64,000 bases of DNA from Agromyces mangrovi. GTDB taxonomy: Bacteria > Actinomycetota > Actinomycetes > Actinomycetales > Microbacteriaceae. Of this stretch, positions 34,980-44,401 are shown in pieces. Made by a program: the position numbers and the translations under genes. The stretch spans positions 1,550,001 through 1,614,000 of the forward strand of contig NZ_AP027737.1 of the NCBI RefSeq assembly GCF_030296695.1. Reading direction: 5' to 3'. The notes beneath the pieces were generated by a model. It was not told the DNA's origin. It searched no databases and was given only the letters and a program-made list of their open reading frames with translations. Within the stretch, counting starts at the first letter, position 1, and every line of letters begins with the position of its first letter.

Positions 34980-36349
34980 CTACTCGAGCAGCAGCGCGGG
35001 CTCCTCGATGATCGCCGCCACATCGGCGAGGAACCGCGAGGCCACGTCGCCGTCGACGACGCGGTGGTCGAACGACGCGCCGATCGTGGTCACGAACCGC
35101 GGTCGCACCTCGCCGTCGACGACCCACGGCTTCTGCTTGATCGTTCCGAGGGCGACGATGGCGACCTCGCCCGGGTTGAGGATCGGCGTGCCGGTGTCCA
35201 TGCCGAACACCCCGATGTTCGTGATGGTGATGGTGCCGCCCTGCATCTCGGCGGGCTGCGTCTTGCCCTCGCGCGCGGTGAGCGTGAGCTGCTCGAGCGC
35301 GGTCGCGAGCTCCACCATGCTCATGCCCTGCGCCTCCTTGACGTTCGGCACGATGAGCCCGCGAGGGGTCGCCGCAGCCACGCCCAGGTTCACGTAGTGC
35401 TTGACCACGATCTCCTGGTCGGTCCACTGGGCGTTCACCGTCGGGTTGCGCCGCACCGCCCAGATCATCGCCTTGGCCATGATCAGCATCGGCGAGACCT
35501 TGACGCCCGCGAAGTCGGGCGAGGCCTTCAGGCGCTTCACGTACTCCATGGTGCGGGTCGCGTCGACGTCGACGAACACGCTCACATGCGGCGCGGAGTA
35601 TGCACTCTCCACCATCGCCGCGGCGATCGCCTTTCGCACGCCCTTGACGGGCACGCGGTACTCGCGGTCCGACGGCGTCTCAGGCGTCTGGATGTTGCGG
35701 AAGACGCTGGCCTGCGACGCCTCGCGGATCACGTCGTCGCGCGTGATCTCGCCGACGGGGCCGGTCGCGGTGACCCGGTTGAGGTCGACCCCGAGGTCCT
35801 TCGCGAGCTTGCGGATCGGCGGCTTCGCGATCACCGGCACGTCGGAGTCGGCGCGCGCGCCGGCGACCTTGGTCGGCGATCCGCCCGCGGGTGCGGGGGC
35901 CGGTTCGGCGAATCGCTCGTGCGCGACCGGGGGAGCGGGGTGGCGCTTGCGGCGGCTCGACGCGAGGCCCGAGCTGCCGTGGCCGACGAGCACGGCACCG
36001 GATGCCTCGGGCTCGGGCTCCGACGCGACGGTCGACGCCGTGTCCGCGGCGACCTGGGCCGCCTCCGACGGGGCGGGCGACTCGGTCGCGGAATCCATGC
36101 CGCTCGCGGCATCCGTCTGCACCGTCACGATGGGGGTGCCGACGTCGACGGTCTGCCCGACCTCGACCAGCAGCTTGCTCACGACGCCCTCGGTGGGGCT
36201 CGGCAGTTCGACGAGCGACTTCGCGGTCTCGATCTCGACGAACACCTGGTCGAGCTCGATGCGGTCGCCGGGAGCGACCCGCCACGACACGATCTCAGCA
36301 TCGGTCAGGCCCTCGCCGACGTCGGGGAGGGGGACTGCATCTCGGTCAT
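34980..36349 (-). CDS. 2-oxoacid dehydrogenase E2 (dihydrolipoamide acyltransferase), apparent frameshift in codon 6-8
   Basis: Corrected length 456 residues. The N-terminal lipoyl domain carries the lipoylated lysine in [15 protein letters not shown]; an Ala/Pro linker follows, then the E1/E3-binding domain ([17 protein letters not shown] near 195) and the catalytic domain ending [15 protein letters not shown] with the His/Asp pair. ATG 36349 has GAGGAGCACG before it but leaves the frame at the G-run 36329-36333 (minus-strand C5). One more base restores [16 protein letters not shown]. Uncorrected, translation could begin only inside the lipoyl domain. Third gene of the dehydrogenase operon, 22 nt after E1 beta. 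Confidence 0.9.
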
Positions 36350-36371
36350 CGTGCTCCTCGGTACGTGGCGC

Positions 36372-37514
36372 TCAGTAGGCGAGTGCGCGGTCGACGGCTT
36401 CGAGCACGCGGTCGGGGCTCGGCAGGAAGTCCGCCTCGAGGGCGGCGGGCGGGAACGGCGTGTCGAAGCTCGACACGCGCAGCACCGGGGCCTCGAGCGA
36501 GTAGAAGCAGCGCTCCGCGATGGTCGCCGCGACCTCGGAGCCGAGGCTCGTGAAGCCCTGCGCCTCCTGCGCGACCACGAGCCGGCCGGTGCGCTGCACC
36601 GAGTCGACGAGCGGACCGTAGTCGATGGGGGAGAGGGAGCGCAGGTCGACGACCTCGAGGCTCCGGCCCTCCTGTTCGGCGATGTCGGCGGCCTGCAGCA
36701 GCGTGGCGACCATGGCGCCGTGGCCGACCACCGTGATGTCGGTGCCGCGACGCATGACCCGCGAGGCATGCAGGTCGATGCCAGCGTGGTCGAGGTCGAC
36801 CGGGCCCTTCGGCCAGTAGCGGCTCTTGGGCTCGAAGAAGATCACGGGGTCGTTCGAGGCGATGGCCTCCTGGATCATCCAGTACGCATCGTGCGGCGAC
36901 GACGGGCTGACCACCCGCAGGCCCGGCGTATGCGTGAAGTACGCCTCCGGGCTCTCCTGGTGGTGCTCGATCGAGCCGATGTGGCCGCCGTAGGGGATGC
37001 GGATGACGATGGGCATCGGCATGCGGCCGTCGTGCCGCAGGTTCTGGCGGCCGAGCTGTGTCGTGATCTGGTCGAAGGCGGGGAAGACGAACCCGTCGAA
37101 CTGGATCTCGAGCACCGGGCGGTAGCCGCGCATCGCGAGGCCGATCGCCGTGCCGACGATGCCCGACTCGGCCAGCGGCGAGTCGATCACGCGGTCGCCG
37201 CCGAACTCGGCGTGCAAACCCTCGGTCACGCGGAAGACCCCGCCGAGCGGCCCGATGTCCTCGCCCATGAGGAGCACCTTGGGGTCGTCAGCGAGCGCCT
37301 TGCGGAGCCCGGCGTTGATCGCCTTGCCCATCGGCATCGACTGCACGCCGAGCAGTTCGGGCGCGGCGGACGCCTCGTCGAGCGCGGTCGGGGCGTCGGA
37401 CGACGGCGCCGGGGAGGCATCCGCTCGCCCCTCGCCGGAGTTGCTCCTCGGGGGAGCGGGCGGCGCGACCACGGGGGGCACCTCGTCGACGCGGTCCTGG
37501 AGCTCGCTGGTCAT
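36372..37514 (-). CDS. 2-oxoacid dehydrogenase E1 component, beta subunit
   Basis: A 380-residue transketolase-like subunit. After a ~55-residue Pro/Ala-rich extension come QSMPMGKAINAGLRKALADD, LMGEDIGPLGGVFRVTEGL, DSPLAESGIVGTAIGLAMRG and, later, PIVIRIPYGGHIGSIEHHQE. The C-terminal half is the transketolase C-domain. With E1 alpha it decarboxylates a 2-oxoacid using thiamine diphosphate. The glutamate in EDIG activates the cofactor. Its ATG overlaps the E1 alpha stop (ATGA). Pyruvate or branched-chain 2-oxoacids are both possible substrates; the latter fits actinobacterial BkdB proteins. Confidence 0.93.
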   Translation of the reverse strand: MTSELQDRVDEVPPVVAPPAPPRSNSGEGRADASPAPSSDAPTALDEASAAPELLGVQSMPMGKAINAGLRKALADDPKVLLMGEDIGPLGGVFRVTEGLHAEFGGDRVIDSPLAESGIVGTAIGLAMRGYRPVLEIQFDGFVFPAFDQITTQLGRQNLRHDGRMPMPIVIRIPYGGHIGSIEHHQESPEAYFTHTPGLRVVSPSSPHDAYWMIQEAIASNDPVIFFEPKSRYWPKGPVDLDHAGIDLHASRVMRRGTDITVVGHGAMVATLLQAADIAEQEGRSLEVVDLRSLSPIDYGPLVDSVQRTGRLVVAQEAQGFTSLGSEVAATIAERCFYSLEAPVLRVSSFDTPFPPAALEADFLPSPDRVLEAVDRALAY

Positions 37515-38644
37515 GCGGCACCTCCCTCGAAGCCGGCCTCGTAGCGCTCGAGCCAGTCGGCCTGCTGGGCCATGAGCGGATGCGGTTCGGCGTACACGTG
37601 CTCGAAGATCGCCGGGCGGGACGGCGCCTGCAGTTCGAGCGTGCGACGGCGCACGTCGGCGGCGAAGTCGTCGGCGTCGGACTCGGCCTGCTGGAAGAAC
37701 TCCGCCGATGCGCCGCGGCCCTCGAGCCAGGTGCGGTAGCGCGAGATCGGGTCGCGCGCGATCCACGACTCGAGCTCGCCCTCGGGGCGGTACTTCGTCG
37801 GGTCGTCGGCGGTCGTGTGCGCGCCCATCCGGTAGGTGAGCGCCTCGATGAGGCTCGGGCCCTCGCCGCCGCGCGCCTGCTCCATCGCGGTGCGCGTGAC
37901 GGCGTAACTCGCGAGCACGTCGTTGCCGTCGATGCGGATGCCCGGCATGCCGAAGCCGTGCCCGCGGCGCGACAGCGGAACGCGCGACTGGCGCTCCACC
38001 GGCACCGAGATGGCCCAGTGGTTGTTCTGGATGAAGAAGACCTCGGGCGTCTCGAAGCTCGAGGCGAACACGAGCGCCTCGTTCGCGTCGCCCTGCGACG
38101 ACGAGCCGTCGCCGAAGTAGACGAGCACCGCGGTGTCGGTCTCGGGGTCGCCGGTGCCGACGAGCCGGTCGAACCGCAGGCCCATCGCGTAGCCGGTGGC
38201 GTGCAGCGTCTGCGACGCGAGCACGAGCGTGTAGAGGTGGAAGTTGCCGGTCTCGGCCGGGTCCCACCCGCCGAGGGTCGCGCCGCGCAGCAGCGCCATG
38301 ATGCGCACCGGGTCGAGGCCGCGGATCATGCCGACGACGTGCTCGCGGTAGGCGGGGAAGACGTGGTCCTGCGGGCGGGCGGCGTGCGCCGAGCCGACCT
38401 GCGCGGCCTCCTGCCCGTTGCTCGGCACCCAGAGGGCGAGCTGCCCCTGCCGCTGCAGGTTCGCGCCCACCACGTCGACGCGGCGCGAGCGCACCATGTC
38501 ACGGTAGAACGTCTCGAGCGTCGCATCATCGAGGCCCTCGACGAGCGCGAGATACGGCTCCGCCTCGGCGCTCGGAGCGATCACGCCGTCGGGCGTGAGG
38601 ATCTGCACCATGGGCGCACTGGGGTCGGTGTCGCGGGCTGCCAC
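37511..38644 (-). CDS. pdhA: 2-oxoacid dehydrogenase E1 component, alpha subunit
   Basis: A 377-residue thiamine-diphosphate enzyme. The cofactor motif is GDGSSSQGDANEALVFAS followed by NNHWAISVP; LQRQGQLALWVPSNGQEAAQVG and PAYREH are active-site blocks. YRMGAHTTADDPTKYR is the phosphorylation-loop region. The proteins resemble both pyruvate dehydrogenase E1 alpha of Gram-positives and BkdA of mycobacteria, so the symbol is tentative. GTG 38644 lies 6 nt after TAGCGT, a leaderless start, and the gene leads a three-gene operon. No E3 gene is nearby. Confidence 0.92.
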   Translation of the reverse strand: MAARDTDPSAPMVQILTPDGVIAPSAEAEPYLALVEGLDDATLETFYRDMVRSRRVDVVGANLQRQGQLALWVPSNGQEAAQVGSAHAARPQDHVFPAYREHVVGMIRGLDPVRIMALLRGATLGGWDPAETGNFHLYTLVLASQTLHATGYAMGLRFDRLVGTGDPETDTAVLVYFGDGSSSQGDANEALVFASSFETPEVFFIQNNHWAISVPVERQSRVPLSRRGHGFGMPGIRIDGNDVLASYAVTRTAMEQARGGEGPSLIEALTYRMGAHTTADDPTKYRPEGELESWIARDPISRYRTWLEGRGASAEFFQQAESDADDFAADVRRRTLELQAPSRPAIFEHVYAEPHPLMAQQADWLERYEAGFEGGAA

Positions 38645-38650
38645 CGTTCC

Positions 38651-38656
38651 ACGCTA
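38651..38656 (-). promoter_or_regulatory. -10 hexamer of the 2-oxoacid dehydrogenase operon (leaderless GTG start)
   Basis: TAGCGT, then GGAACG, then GTG 38644 on the minus strand, squeezed between the hisC-like stop and the next start. Confidence 0.55.
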
Positions 38657-38660
38657 CCCG

Positions 38661-39761
38661 CTAGGTGGAGGGCCCTTCTTGTGGCATCCCGACAAGCTCA
38701 TCGAGAACCGCTAGGAGCTTGTCGACACTCTCCTCCTCGCCCACGGAGACGCGGATGCCCTCCGGCGGGAACGCCCGCGTGACGAGTCCGGCGTCGAACA
38801 GGCGCTCCGCGACGGCCGCGGTGCGTTCACCCGTCGGCAGCCAGACGAAGTTGCCCTGGGCGACCGGCACGTCCCATCCCTGGGCCCGGAGCGCGGCTCG
38901 CAGCGCGTCCCGGCGCACCGCGATGTGCCGCACCCGCTCGAGCAGCGCGTCCTCGGCTGCGAGCGAGGCGAGCGCGCCGGCGACCGACTGGCCCGTGACC
39001 GAGAGCGGAATGGCCGTCGACCGTGCGGCGTCGAGCACGGATGCCCCGCCGAGGGCGTAGCCGACGCGCAGGCCGGCGAGCCCGTACGCCTTGGAGAAGG
39101 TGCGGAGCACGACGAGGTTCGGGTGGCGGTCGAGCAGCGGGAGCCCGTCGACCGCGTCCGGGTCGGTCACGAACTCGGCGTACGCCTCGTCGAGCACGAC
39201 GAGCAGGTCGCTCGGCACCGCCGCCATCAGCCGCTCGAACTCCGCGGCGGTGACGATGGTGCCGGTGGGGTTGTTGGGGGAGCAGACGATGAGCATGCGC
39301 GTGGCATCCGTCACTGCATCGATGAGCGCGTCGATGTCGTGGCCCGCGTCGGGCCGGTTCGGCACCGCGCGGCTCGTCGCGCCCGCGACGGTCACGAGCC
39401 CCGGGTACGCCTCGAACGAGCGCCACGAGTAGACGACCTCGTCGCCCGGCCCGCTGGTCGCGAGGATCAGCTGGCTGAGCAGCGCGACGGAACCCGCGCC
39501 GATGTGCACCTCGTCGACGGTGCGGTCGAACCGTGCGGCGAGCGCCTCGCGCAGTGCGAGGGCCGTGGCATCCGGGTAGCGGTTGAACTCGGCTGCGGCC
39601 GTGACGGCCCCGACCACGCCGGGCAGCGGATCGAACGGGTTCTCGTTGCTCGACAGCTTGTAGCCGGCCGCCGGCGCCGGGCGACCCTGGCGGTAGGCGG
39701 GGAGCGCGGCGATCTCGGGGCGGAGCCGTACGGGTGCGGCGGGAGGTGGGGCGTCGCTCAC
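38661..39761 (-). CDS. hisC: Histidinol-phosphate / aromatic aminotransferase family protein
   Basis: A 366-residue class I aminotransferase: [15 protein letters not shown] at the start, [20 protein letters not shown] and [16 protein letters not shown] with the PLP lysine. Length and motifs fit HisC. Actinobacteria also have close relatives (Pat) that transaminate aromatic amino acids, and no his genes adjoin, so Pat is a real alternative. GTG 39761 lies 7 nt from TACGGT on the minus strand and is preferred over the upstream GTG 39770. It precedes the 2-oxoacid dehydrogenase genes, which would suit supply of 2-oxoacids. Confidence 0.9.
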   Translation of the reverse strand: MSDAPPPAAPVRLRPEIAALPAYRQGRPAPAAGYKLSSNENPFDPLPGVVGAVTAAAEFNRYPDATALALREALAARFDRTVDEVHIGAGSVALLSQLILATSGPGDEVVYSWRSFEAYPGLVTVAGATSRAVPNRPDAGHDIDALIDAVTDATRMLIVCSPNNPTGTIVTAAEFERLMAAVPSDLLVVLDEAYAEFVTDPDAVDGLPLLDRHPNLVVLRTFSKAYGLAGLRVGYALGGASVLDAARSTAIPLSVTGQSVAGALASLAAEDALLERVRHIAVRRDALRAALRAQGWDVPVAQGNFVWLPTGERTAAVAERLFDAGLVTRAFPPEGIRVSVGEEESVDKLLAVLDELVGMPQEGPST

Positions 39762-39768
39762 GGCAACC

Positions 39769-39774
39769 ACCGTA
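39769..39774 (-). promoter_or_regulatory. -10 hexamer of the hisC-like gene (leaderless start)
   Basis: TACGGT, then GGTTGCC (7 nt), then GTG 39761 on the minus strand. Confidence 0.45.
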
Positions 39775-39839
39775 CCCCGCGCGTGTCGCGCGCGACGACG
39801 CGCCTGTCAACAGGCCCGCCACGACGGGTGCGGCGGTGC

Positions 39840-39845
39840 CATAGT
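39840..39845 (+). promoter_or_regulatory. -10 hexamer (CATAGT) of the phage-holin-family gene
   Basis: CATAGT, then GGGGGA, then ATG 39852. The first base departs from TANNNT, so support is weaker than for the other leaderless starts. Confidence 0.35.
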
Positions 39846-39851
39846 GGGGGA

Positions 39852-40238
39852 ATGCGCTTCCTGCTGAAGATCATCGTCAACGCGGTCGCCCTGTGGCTCA
39901 CCACCCTCATCGTGGCGGGCGTGAGCGTCGAACCCTACGAGGACACGACGATCGGCTGGGTGCTCACCTACCTGCTGGTCGCGCTCATCTTCGGCCTCGT
40001 GAACGGCATCATCGGCACGGTGCTGCACATCATCGCGTTCCCGTTGTACGTGCTGACGCTCGGGTTGCTCGCGTTGATCGTGAACGGCCTGCTGTTCCTC
40101 CTCGTCGGATGGATCAGCGGCCTGATGGGCTTCGGCCTCGTGGTCGACGGGTTCTGGTGGGGCGTGCTGGGCGCGATCGTGGTCGCGATCATCGCCTGGA
40201 TCCTCGGGCTCATCCTCCGGCCGGTCACGCGGGACTGA
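39852..40238 (+). CDS. Phage holin family (superfamily IV) small membrane protein
   Basis: A 128-residue protein made of four hydrophobic helices: FLLKIIVNAVALWLTTLIVAG, IGWVLTYLLVALIFGLVNGI, LTLGLLALIVNGLLFLLVGW and WWGVLGAIVVAIIAWILGL. The pattern is that of the 4-TMS phage holin family, in bacteria mostly chromosomal housekeeping membrane proteins of unknown role. No phage genes surround it, so lysis is unlikely. Confidence 0.9.
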   Translation: MRFLLKIIVNAVALWLTTLIVAGVSVEPYEDTTIGWVLTYLLVALIFGLVNGIIGTVLHIIAFPLYVLTLGLLALIVNGLLFLLVGWISGLMGFGLVVDGFWWGVLGAIVVAIIAWILGLILRPVTRD

Positions 40239-40272
40239 CAGCGAGCGGATGCCGCGCGGGCGGCGTCCGCAC

Positions 40273-41721
40273 TCACTCGCGCGTCGCGCGCCAGAGCGTC
40301 GACTCCGGCGGCTCCCGGCCGACGTACGCGTCCATCCACCCGGTGAACTCGGCGAGCCGCGGGTCGCGGTCGACGTCGACGAGCGCCGCCGTGCGGCGGT
40401 AGGCGTCGAGGTCGTGCGCGGGCAGCGCCCCCGGGGCGTGCTCGGCGCCGTCGTCGGGGTCGAAGGCGTCGCGTGAGACGGTGACCCGGTTCGGCTCGTC
40501 GCGCTGCGGGCCGCCGAGCGCCGGCACGAGGTCGTCGTCGTGCTCGAGCGAGAGCACCCGCACGTCGTCGGGCAGGTCGACCTGCCCGATCGGCCCGCCC
40601 AGGCTCACGACCGCCGGCACGACGAGGTCGCCGGACGCCGCGAGCCGGGCCGCCACGATGCCGCCCTGCGAGTAGCCGACGGGCACGACCGGGTCGCCCG
40701 GCCGTGCGCCGGACTGCGCGAGCGCCTCGCGCACGGCGCGCTCGCTCGCCGACTCGCGCTCGGCCACGGCGTGCAGGTTCGACGTCATGTCGAACGGCTC
40801 GTCGCCCGGCACGAACCCGGCGTCGACCGTGCCGCCGATGTACACGACCCAGCGCGGGTCGGCCTCGGTGCCGAACCGCTCGACCCGGATGCGCGCGCCG
40901 TCGGCGTCGGCGGGGATGCGGTCGGCGAGCCCCGCGACGCCCACCGGGGCGGTGGGGGCCAGCGGGCCCTCGAGCGGCTCGCCGATGCGCGGGTCGGGCG
41001 CGCGACCGCCGGCGACGACGCCACCCGTCGGCGGCACGCGATCGACCCGCACCGGCGTCTCGACCAGTGCGCCGGTGCCGAACCCGCGGGTGAGGGCCGC
41101 GATCGTGAGCAGCACGGCCACCGACGAGGCCGCGCCGGCCTCGACCACCGGCACGCCGCCCGCGGCACCGATCGCGAACTCGTCGACCGAGGCGACCGCG
41201 GCGCGCACGAACTCCACGAACCGGGGGTCGGAGATCCACTCGGGGTGCCGGCCGATCGCCGCCACCAACTCGTGCAACGGCGCCGTCGGGTCGAGCCCGA
41301 GGCCCGCCGCCAGCCCCGCGACCACGGCGATGGTCGGGGCGTGCAGCGCGGCCACGACGGCGGCATGGGGGAGCGCCCGCCCGAGCGTCCAGGCAGCGAG
41401 GCGGGTGCCGGCCTCCCAGCTCGCCCGCACCTGCCGCTCGGCGATTCCGTACTGCTCGGCGGCCTCGACGAGCGACGTCCGGAGCTCCGCCACCTCGAGC
41501 ACCGCCGCAGCGAGGAGCCGCTCGGCCTCGACGAGCGCCCAGCCGGCGCCGGCGTCGACGAGGGGCGACATCCACGCGTCGTCGAGCGCCCGCAGCCGAC
41601 CGGCCTCGACGACCCACTCGTCGAGCACGCGCTCGGCGTGGCCGAGCAGCGCCGCGTCGGCCAGCAGGTCGCCCGTCGAGACCGCGATCGTGCCCCCGCC
41701 CGACACGGCGATGCCGGTCAC
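40273..41721 (-). CDS. Alpha/beta hydrolase fold protein with long helical N-terminal domain
   Basis: A 482-residue protein. The first ~230 residues are Ala-rich helices with some hydrophobic character; the last ~200 form an alpha/beta hydrolase: PVVPVGYSQGG gives the nucleophile elbow with Ser351, EHDDDLVPALGG supplies an acid near 395 and ALPAHDLDAY a histidine near 436. No signal peptide is seen. GTG 41721 overlaps the stop of a small helical gene (GTGA). The pair resembles a WXG100-like protein with a hydrolase cargo. An esterase or lipase activity is likely, the target unknown. Confidence 0.82.
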   Translation of the reverse strand: MTGIAVSGGGTIAVSTGDLLADAALLGHAERVLDEWVVEAGRLRALDDAWMSPLVDAGAGWALVEAERLLAAAVLEVAELRTSLVEAAEQYGIAERQVRASWEAGTRLAAWTLGRALPHAAVVAALHAPTIAVVAGLAAGLGLDPTAPLHELVAAIGRHPEWISDPRFVEFVRAAVASVDEFAIGAAGGVPVVEAGAASSVAVLLTIAALTRGFGTGALVETPVRVDRVPPTGGVVAGGRAPDPRIGEPLEGPLAPTAPVGVAGLADRIPADADGARIRVERFGTEADPRWVVYIGGTVDAGFVPGDEPFDMTSNLHAVAERESASERAVREALAQSGARPGDPVVPVGYSQGGIVAARLAASGDLVVPAVVSLGGPIGQVDLPDDVRVLSLEHDDDLVPALGGPQRDEPNRVTVSRDAFDPDDGAEHAPGALPAHDLDAYRRTAALVDVDRDPRLAEFTGWMDAYVGREPPESTLWRATRE

Positions 41722-42077
41722 GGCCACGACCCCGTCGCCGCTGCACCCACGCCGAACGCGGCGAGCACGTCGGCGCCGCCGCCCGTGCCGGTCGACGCGG
41801 CGATCGCGCGTGCCCGGTCCTCGGCGATGCGCGCGGCGAGCGCACCCGCCGCATCCGCCCCATCCTCGAGCACCGCGCGCACCGCGTTCAGCGACTGGAG
41901 GAGGCCCACCAACCGCTCGTCGTACCGGTTGCGCGCCTCGGACGCCCAGCACGCGGCGCCCGGCACGGGCAGCACGGACGACGCCGCGGCCACCCGCGCG
42001 GCGAGCGCGACGAGACCCGCCTGCTGCGCCTGCAGGTCCGCGATGCGCCGGCTCGCGGCATCCGATTCGCTCGTCAT
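41718..42077 (-). CDS. Small helical protein, WXG100-like
   Basis: A 119-residue protein, predicted as two long helices joined by VPGAACWASEARNRYDERL, with a tryptophan at 44 where WXG100 proteins have W-x-G. The length, lack of signal peptide and Ala-rich heptads resemble ESAT-6/WXG100 family proteins, but the glycine is serine here, so the assignment is tentative. Its stop overlaps the hydrolase start. No type VII secretion component lies in the window. Confidence 0.72.
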   Translation of the reverse strand: MTSESDAASRRIADLQAQQAGLVALAARVAAASSVLPVPGAACWASEARNRYDERLVGLLQSLNAVRAVLEDGADAAGALAARIAEDRARAIAASTGTGGGADVLAAFGVGAAATGSWP

Positions 42078-42190
42078 GCGACGACGATCGCGGTCGTTCG
42101 CCGCTGCGGAGACCGGGCCACCGGGAATCCCTCCCCACTTCACCCGAACCGGCGATGTGGAGGAGCCGAATCCGCGCCAGAATGGGAGCC

Positions 42191-42712
42191 ATGTTGCGTT
42201 CGGAGCCGGGCAACCCACCGCGCTTCCGCATCTGCTTCGTCTGCACCGGCAACATCTGCCGGTCGCCCATGGCCGAAGTCGTGCTGAAGAGCCTCGCGGA
42301 TCGGGCGGGACTCGGCGACCGCCTCGACATCGACTCGGCCGCGACCGGCGACTGGCACGTCGGCGAGCAGGCCGACCTGCGCACCATCGCCGCCCTCGAG
42401 CGGCACGGCTACGACGGCTCGCAGCACCGCGCGCAGCAGTTCGACGCGACCCGCTTCGGCGAACTCGACCTCGTGGTCGCGTTCGACCGGTCGCAGGCGC
42501 GCATCCTGCGCAACTGGGCGCCCACCGAGCGCGACCACGCGAAGGTGCGCATGATGCTGAGCTTCGACCCCGAGCTGGCGCCGCTGCAGGACGTGCCCGA
42601 CCCCTACTACTCCGACGATGCGATGTTCGACCGGGTTCTTGGGATGATAGAGCGGTCGTCGCTGGCCCTGTTCCGCCAGCTCGCTCCAGCACTCAGACAG
42701 GGAACCCGATGA
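42191..42712 (+). CDS. Low-molecular-weight protein-tyrosine-phosphatase
   Basis: A 173-residue LMW-PTP: the phosphate loop VCTGNICRSP (C-x5-R, residues about 18-27) and the general-acid segment DVPDPYYSDD near 133-142 are intact. In actinobacteria such enzymes dephosphorylate tyrosine on proteins, sometimes of capsule machinery. ATG 42191 has GGGAG 2 nt upstream and CAGAAT 7 nt upstream as a possible -10. Its stop overlaps the purB start (ATGA), so purB is translated with it. Confidence 0.93.
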   Translation: MLRSEPGNPPRFRICFVCTGNICRSPMAEVVLKSLADRAGLGDRLDIDSAATGDWHVGEQADLRTIAALERHGYDGSQHRAQQFDATRFGELDLVVAFDRSQARILRNWAPTERDHAKVRMMLSFDPELAPLQDVPDPYYSDDAMFDRVLGMIERSSLALFRQLAPALRQGTR

Positions 42713-44087
42713 GCAACCTCCCCCGCAGCCCCTCAGCCCGCTCGACGGCCGGTACCGGCCGGCGGTCGTCGAACTGGGGGAGCACCTCTCCGAGGCGGGG
42801 CTCAACCGGGCGCGCGTGCACGTCGAGGTCGAGTGGCTGATCGCCCAGACCGACCGCGGATTCTTCGGGGCATCCGCCCTCACCGACGACCAGAAGGCCG
42901 CGTTGCGGGCCGTCGTCACCGACTTCGGGCAGGCCGACATCGACGAGCTCGCCGAGCTCGAGGCCACCACCCGCCACGACGTGAAGGCCGTCGAGTACTA
43001 CGTGCGCCGCCGCCTCTCGTCGCTCGGGCTCGACGCGATCGCCGAGCTCACGCACTTCGCCTGCACGAGCGAGGACATCAACAACCTCTCCTATGCGGTC
43101 ACCGTGCGCGATGCGGTGGCGGATGCCTGGCTGCCGAAGTTCGACGCGGTCATCGACGCGCTGGCCGACCTCGCCCGCGCCCACCGCGACGACGCGATGC
43201 TCTCGCGCACGCACGGCCAGCCGGCGACCCCGTCGACCATGGGCAAGGAGCTCGCGGTGTTCGTGCACCGGCTCCGCCGCATCCGCTCGCAGGTGATCGA
43301 CACCGAGTACCTGGGCAAGTTCTCGGGCGCGACCGGCACGTTCGCGGCGCACCTTGTCGCGGCACCGGATGCCTCGTGGCCGGACATCTCGCGCGAGTTC
43401 GTCGAGTCGCTCGGGCTGACCTGGAACCCGCTCACCACGCAGATCGAGTCGCACGACTGGCAGGCCGAGCTCTACGCCCGCATCTCGCACGCGAACCGGG
43501 TGCTGCACAACCTCGCGACCGACATCTGGACCTACATCTCGCTCGGCTACTTCCGGCAGATCCCGCAGGCGGGCGCAACCGGGTCGTCGACGATGCCCCA
43601 CAAGATCAACCCGATCCGCTTCGAGAACGCCGAGGCGAACCTCGAGCTGTCGTCCGCCGTGCTCGACTCGCTCGCCGCGACCCTCGTCACGTCGCGCCTG
43701 CAGCGCGACCTCACCGACTCGTCGGCGCAGCGCAACATCGGGCTCGGGCTCGGGCACTCGATGCTCGCGCTCGACAACATCCGCCGCGGGCTCGGCGAGA
43801 TCGACCTCGACCGGGACGCGCTCGCGGCCGACCTCGACGCGAACTGGGAGATCCTCGGCGAGGCGATCCAGACCGTGGTGCGGGCCGAGGTCGTCGCCGG
43901 GCGCTCGTCGATCAGCGACCCCTACGCGATGCTCAAGGAGCTCACGCGCGGGCGCCGCGTCGGCGCGGCCGAGCTGGCCGAGTTCGTCTCGGGCCTCGAC
44001 ATCGGCGACGACGCGAAGCAGCGCCTGCTCGCGCTGACGCCCGGCGGCTACACGGGCCTCGCGGGCGACCTCGTCGACTTCATCTGA
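42709..44087 (+). CDS. purB: Adenylosuccinate lyase, apparent frameshift in codon 5
   Basis: Corrected length 459 residues. The enzyme splits SAICAR and adenylosuccinate in purine synthesis. HFACTSEDINNLSYA, SRTHGQPATPSTMGKEL with the catalytic histidine, and the signature GSSTMPHKINPIRFENAEAN are present. ATG 42709 overlaps the phosphatase stop, but the frame breaks at the run of five C at 42720-42724. A sixth C gives the expected N-terminus QPLSPLDGRYRPAVVELG. As a purine gene it should be intact, so a missed base in the sequence is most likely. Confidence 0.93.
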
Positions 44088-44114
44088 CGCGGGCGCCGTC
44101 GCCGGCGGCCCTGC

Positions 44115-44401
44115 CTAGTGGGCGGGGGCTCGGCGCCGGGCTCGGGGCCCTCGTCGCGCGGGTCGATCGCCTCGTCGTCCTTGAACGTGAGGGCGAACAT
44201 CGCCAGCACGACCAGCACGACGATGAACACGATGCCGGCCGAGATGCCGGCGAACTGCAGGTCGCGCGTGGTCATGAGCACGATCACGCCGACGAAGATC
44301 GCGGCGAGCGCCGAGCCGCCGACCAGCTCGACCGGGCGCAGCAGGTCGCGCCTGCTGGGCTTCGGGGTCGGCTGCTCGTCGTCGGGTCCGGTGGTGCTCA
44401 T
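44115..44401 (-). CDS. Two-helix membrane protein of unknown function, apparent frameshift at the end
   Basis: Corrected length 95 residues: a charged N-terminus, two helices (ELVGGSALAAIFVGVIVLM and AGISAGIVFIVVLVVLAMFAL), then an acidic tail. In the raw sequence the frame runs on to 44048, 40 nt into the convergent purB gene, with an unnatural Arg-rich tail. One more G in the run 44124-44128 brings in TAG at 44115-44117. ATG 44401 overlaps the stop of the DUF308 gene (ATGA). I do not recognise a family; resemblance to small ammonium/transport accessory proteins is weak. Confidence 0.75.

Noticed and set aside
39852..40238. Phage holin family gene as a sign of a prophage.
   Set aside because: No endolysin, integrase or structural gene is near; the family is mostly chromosomal in bacteria.
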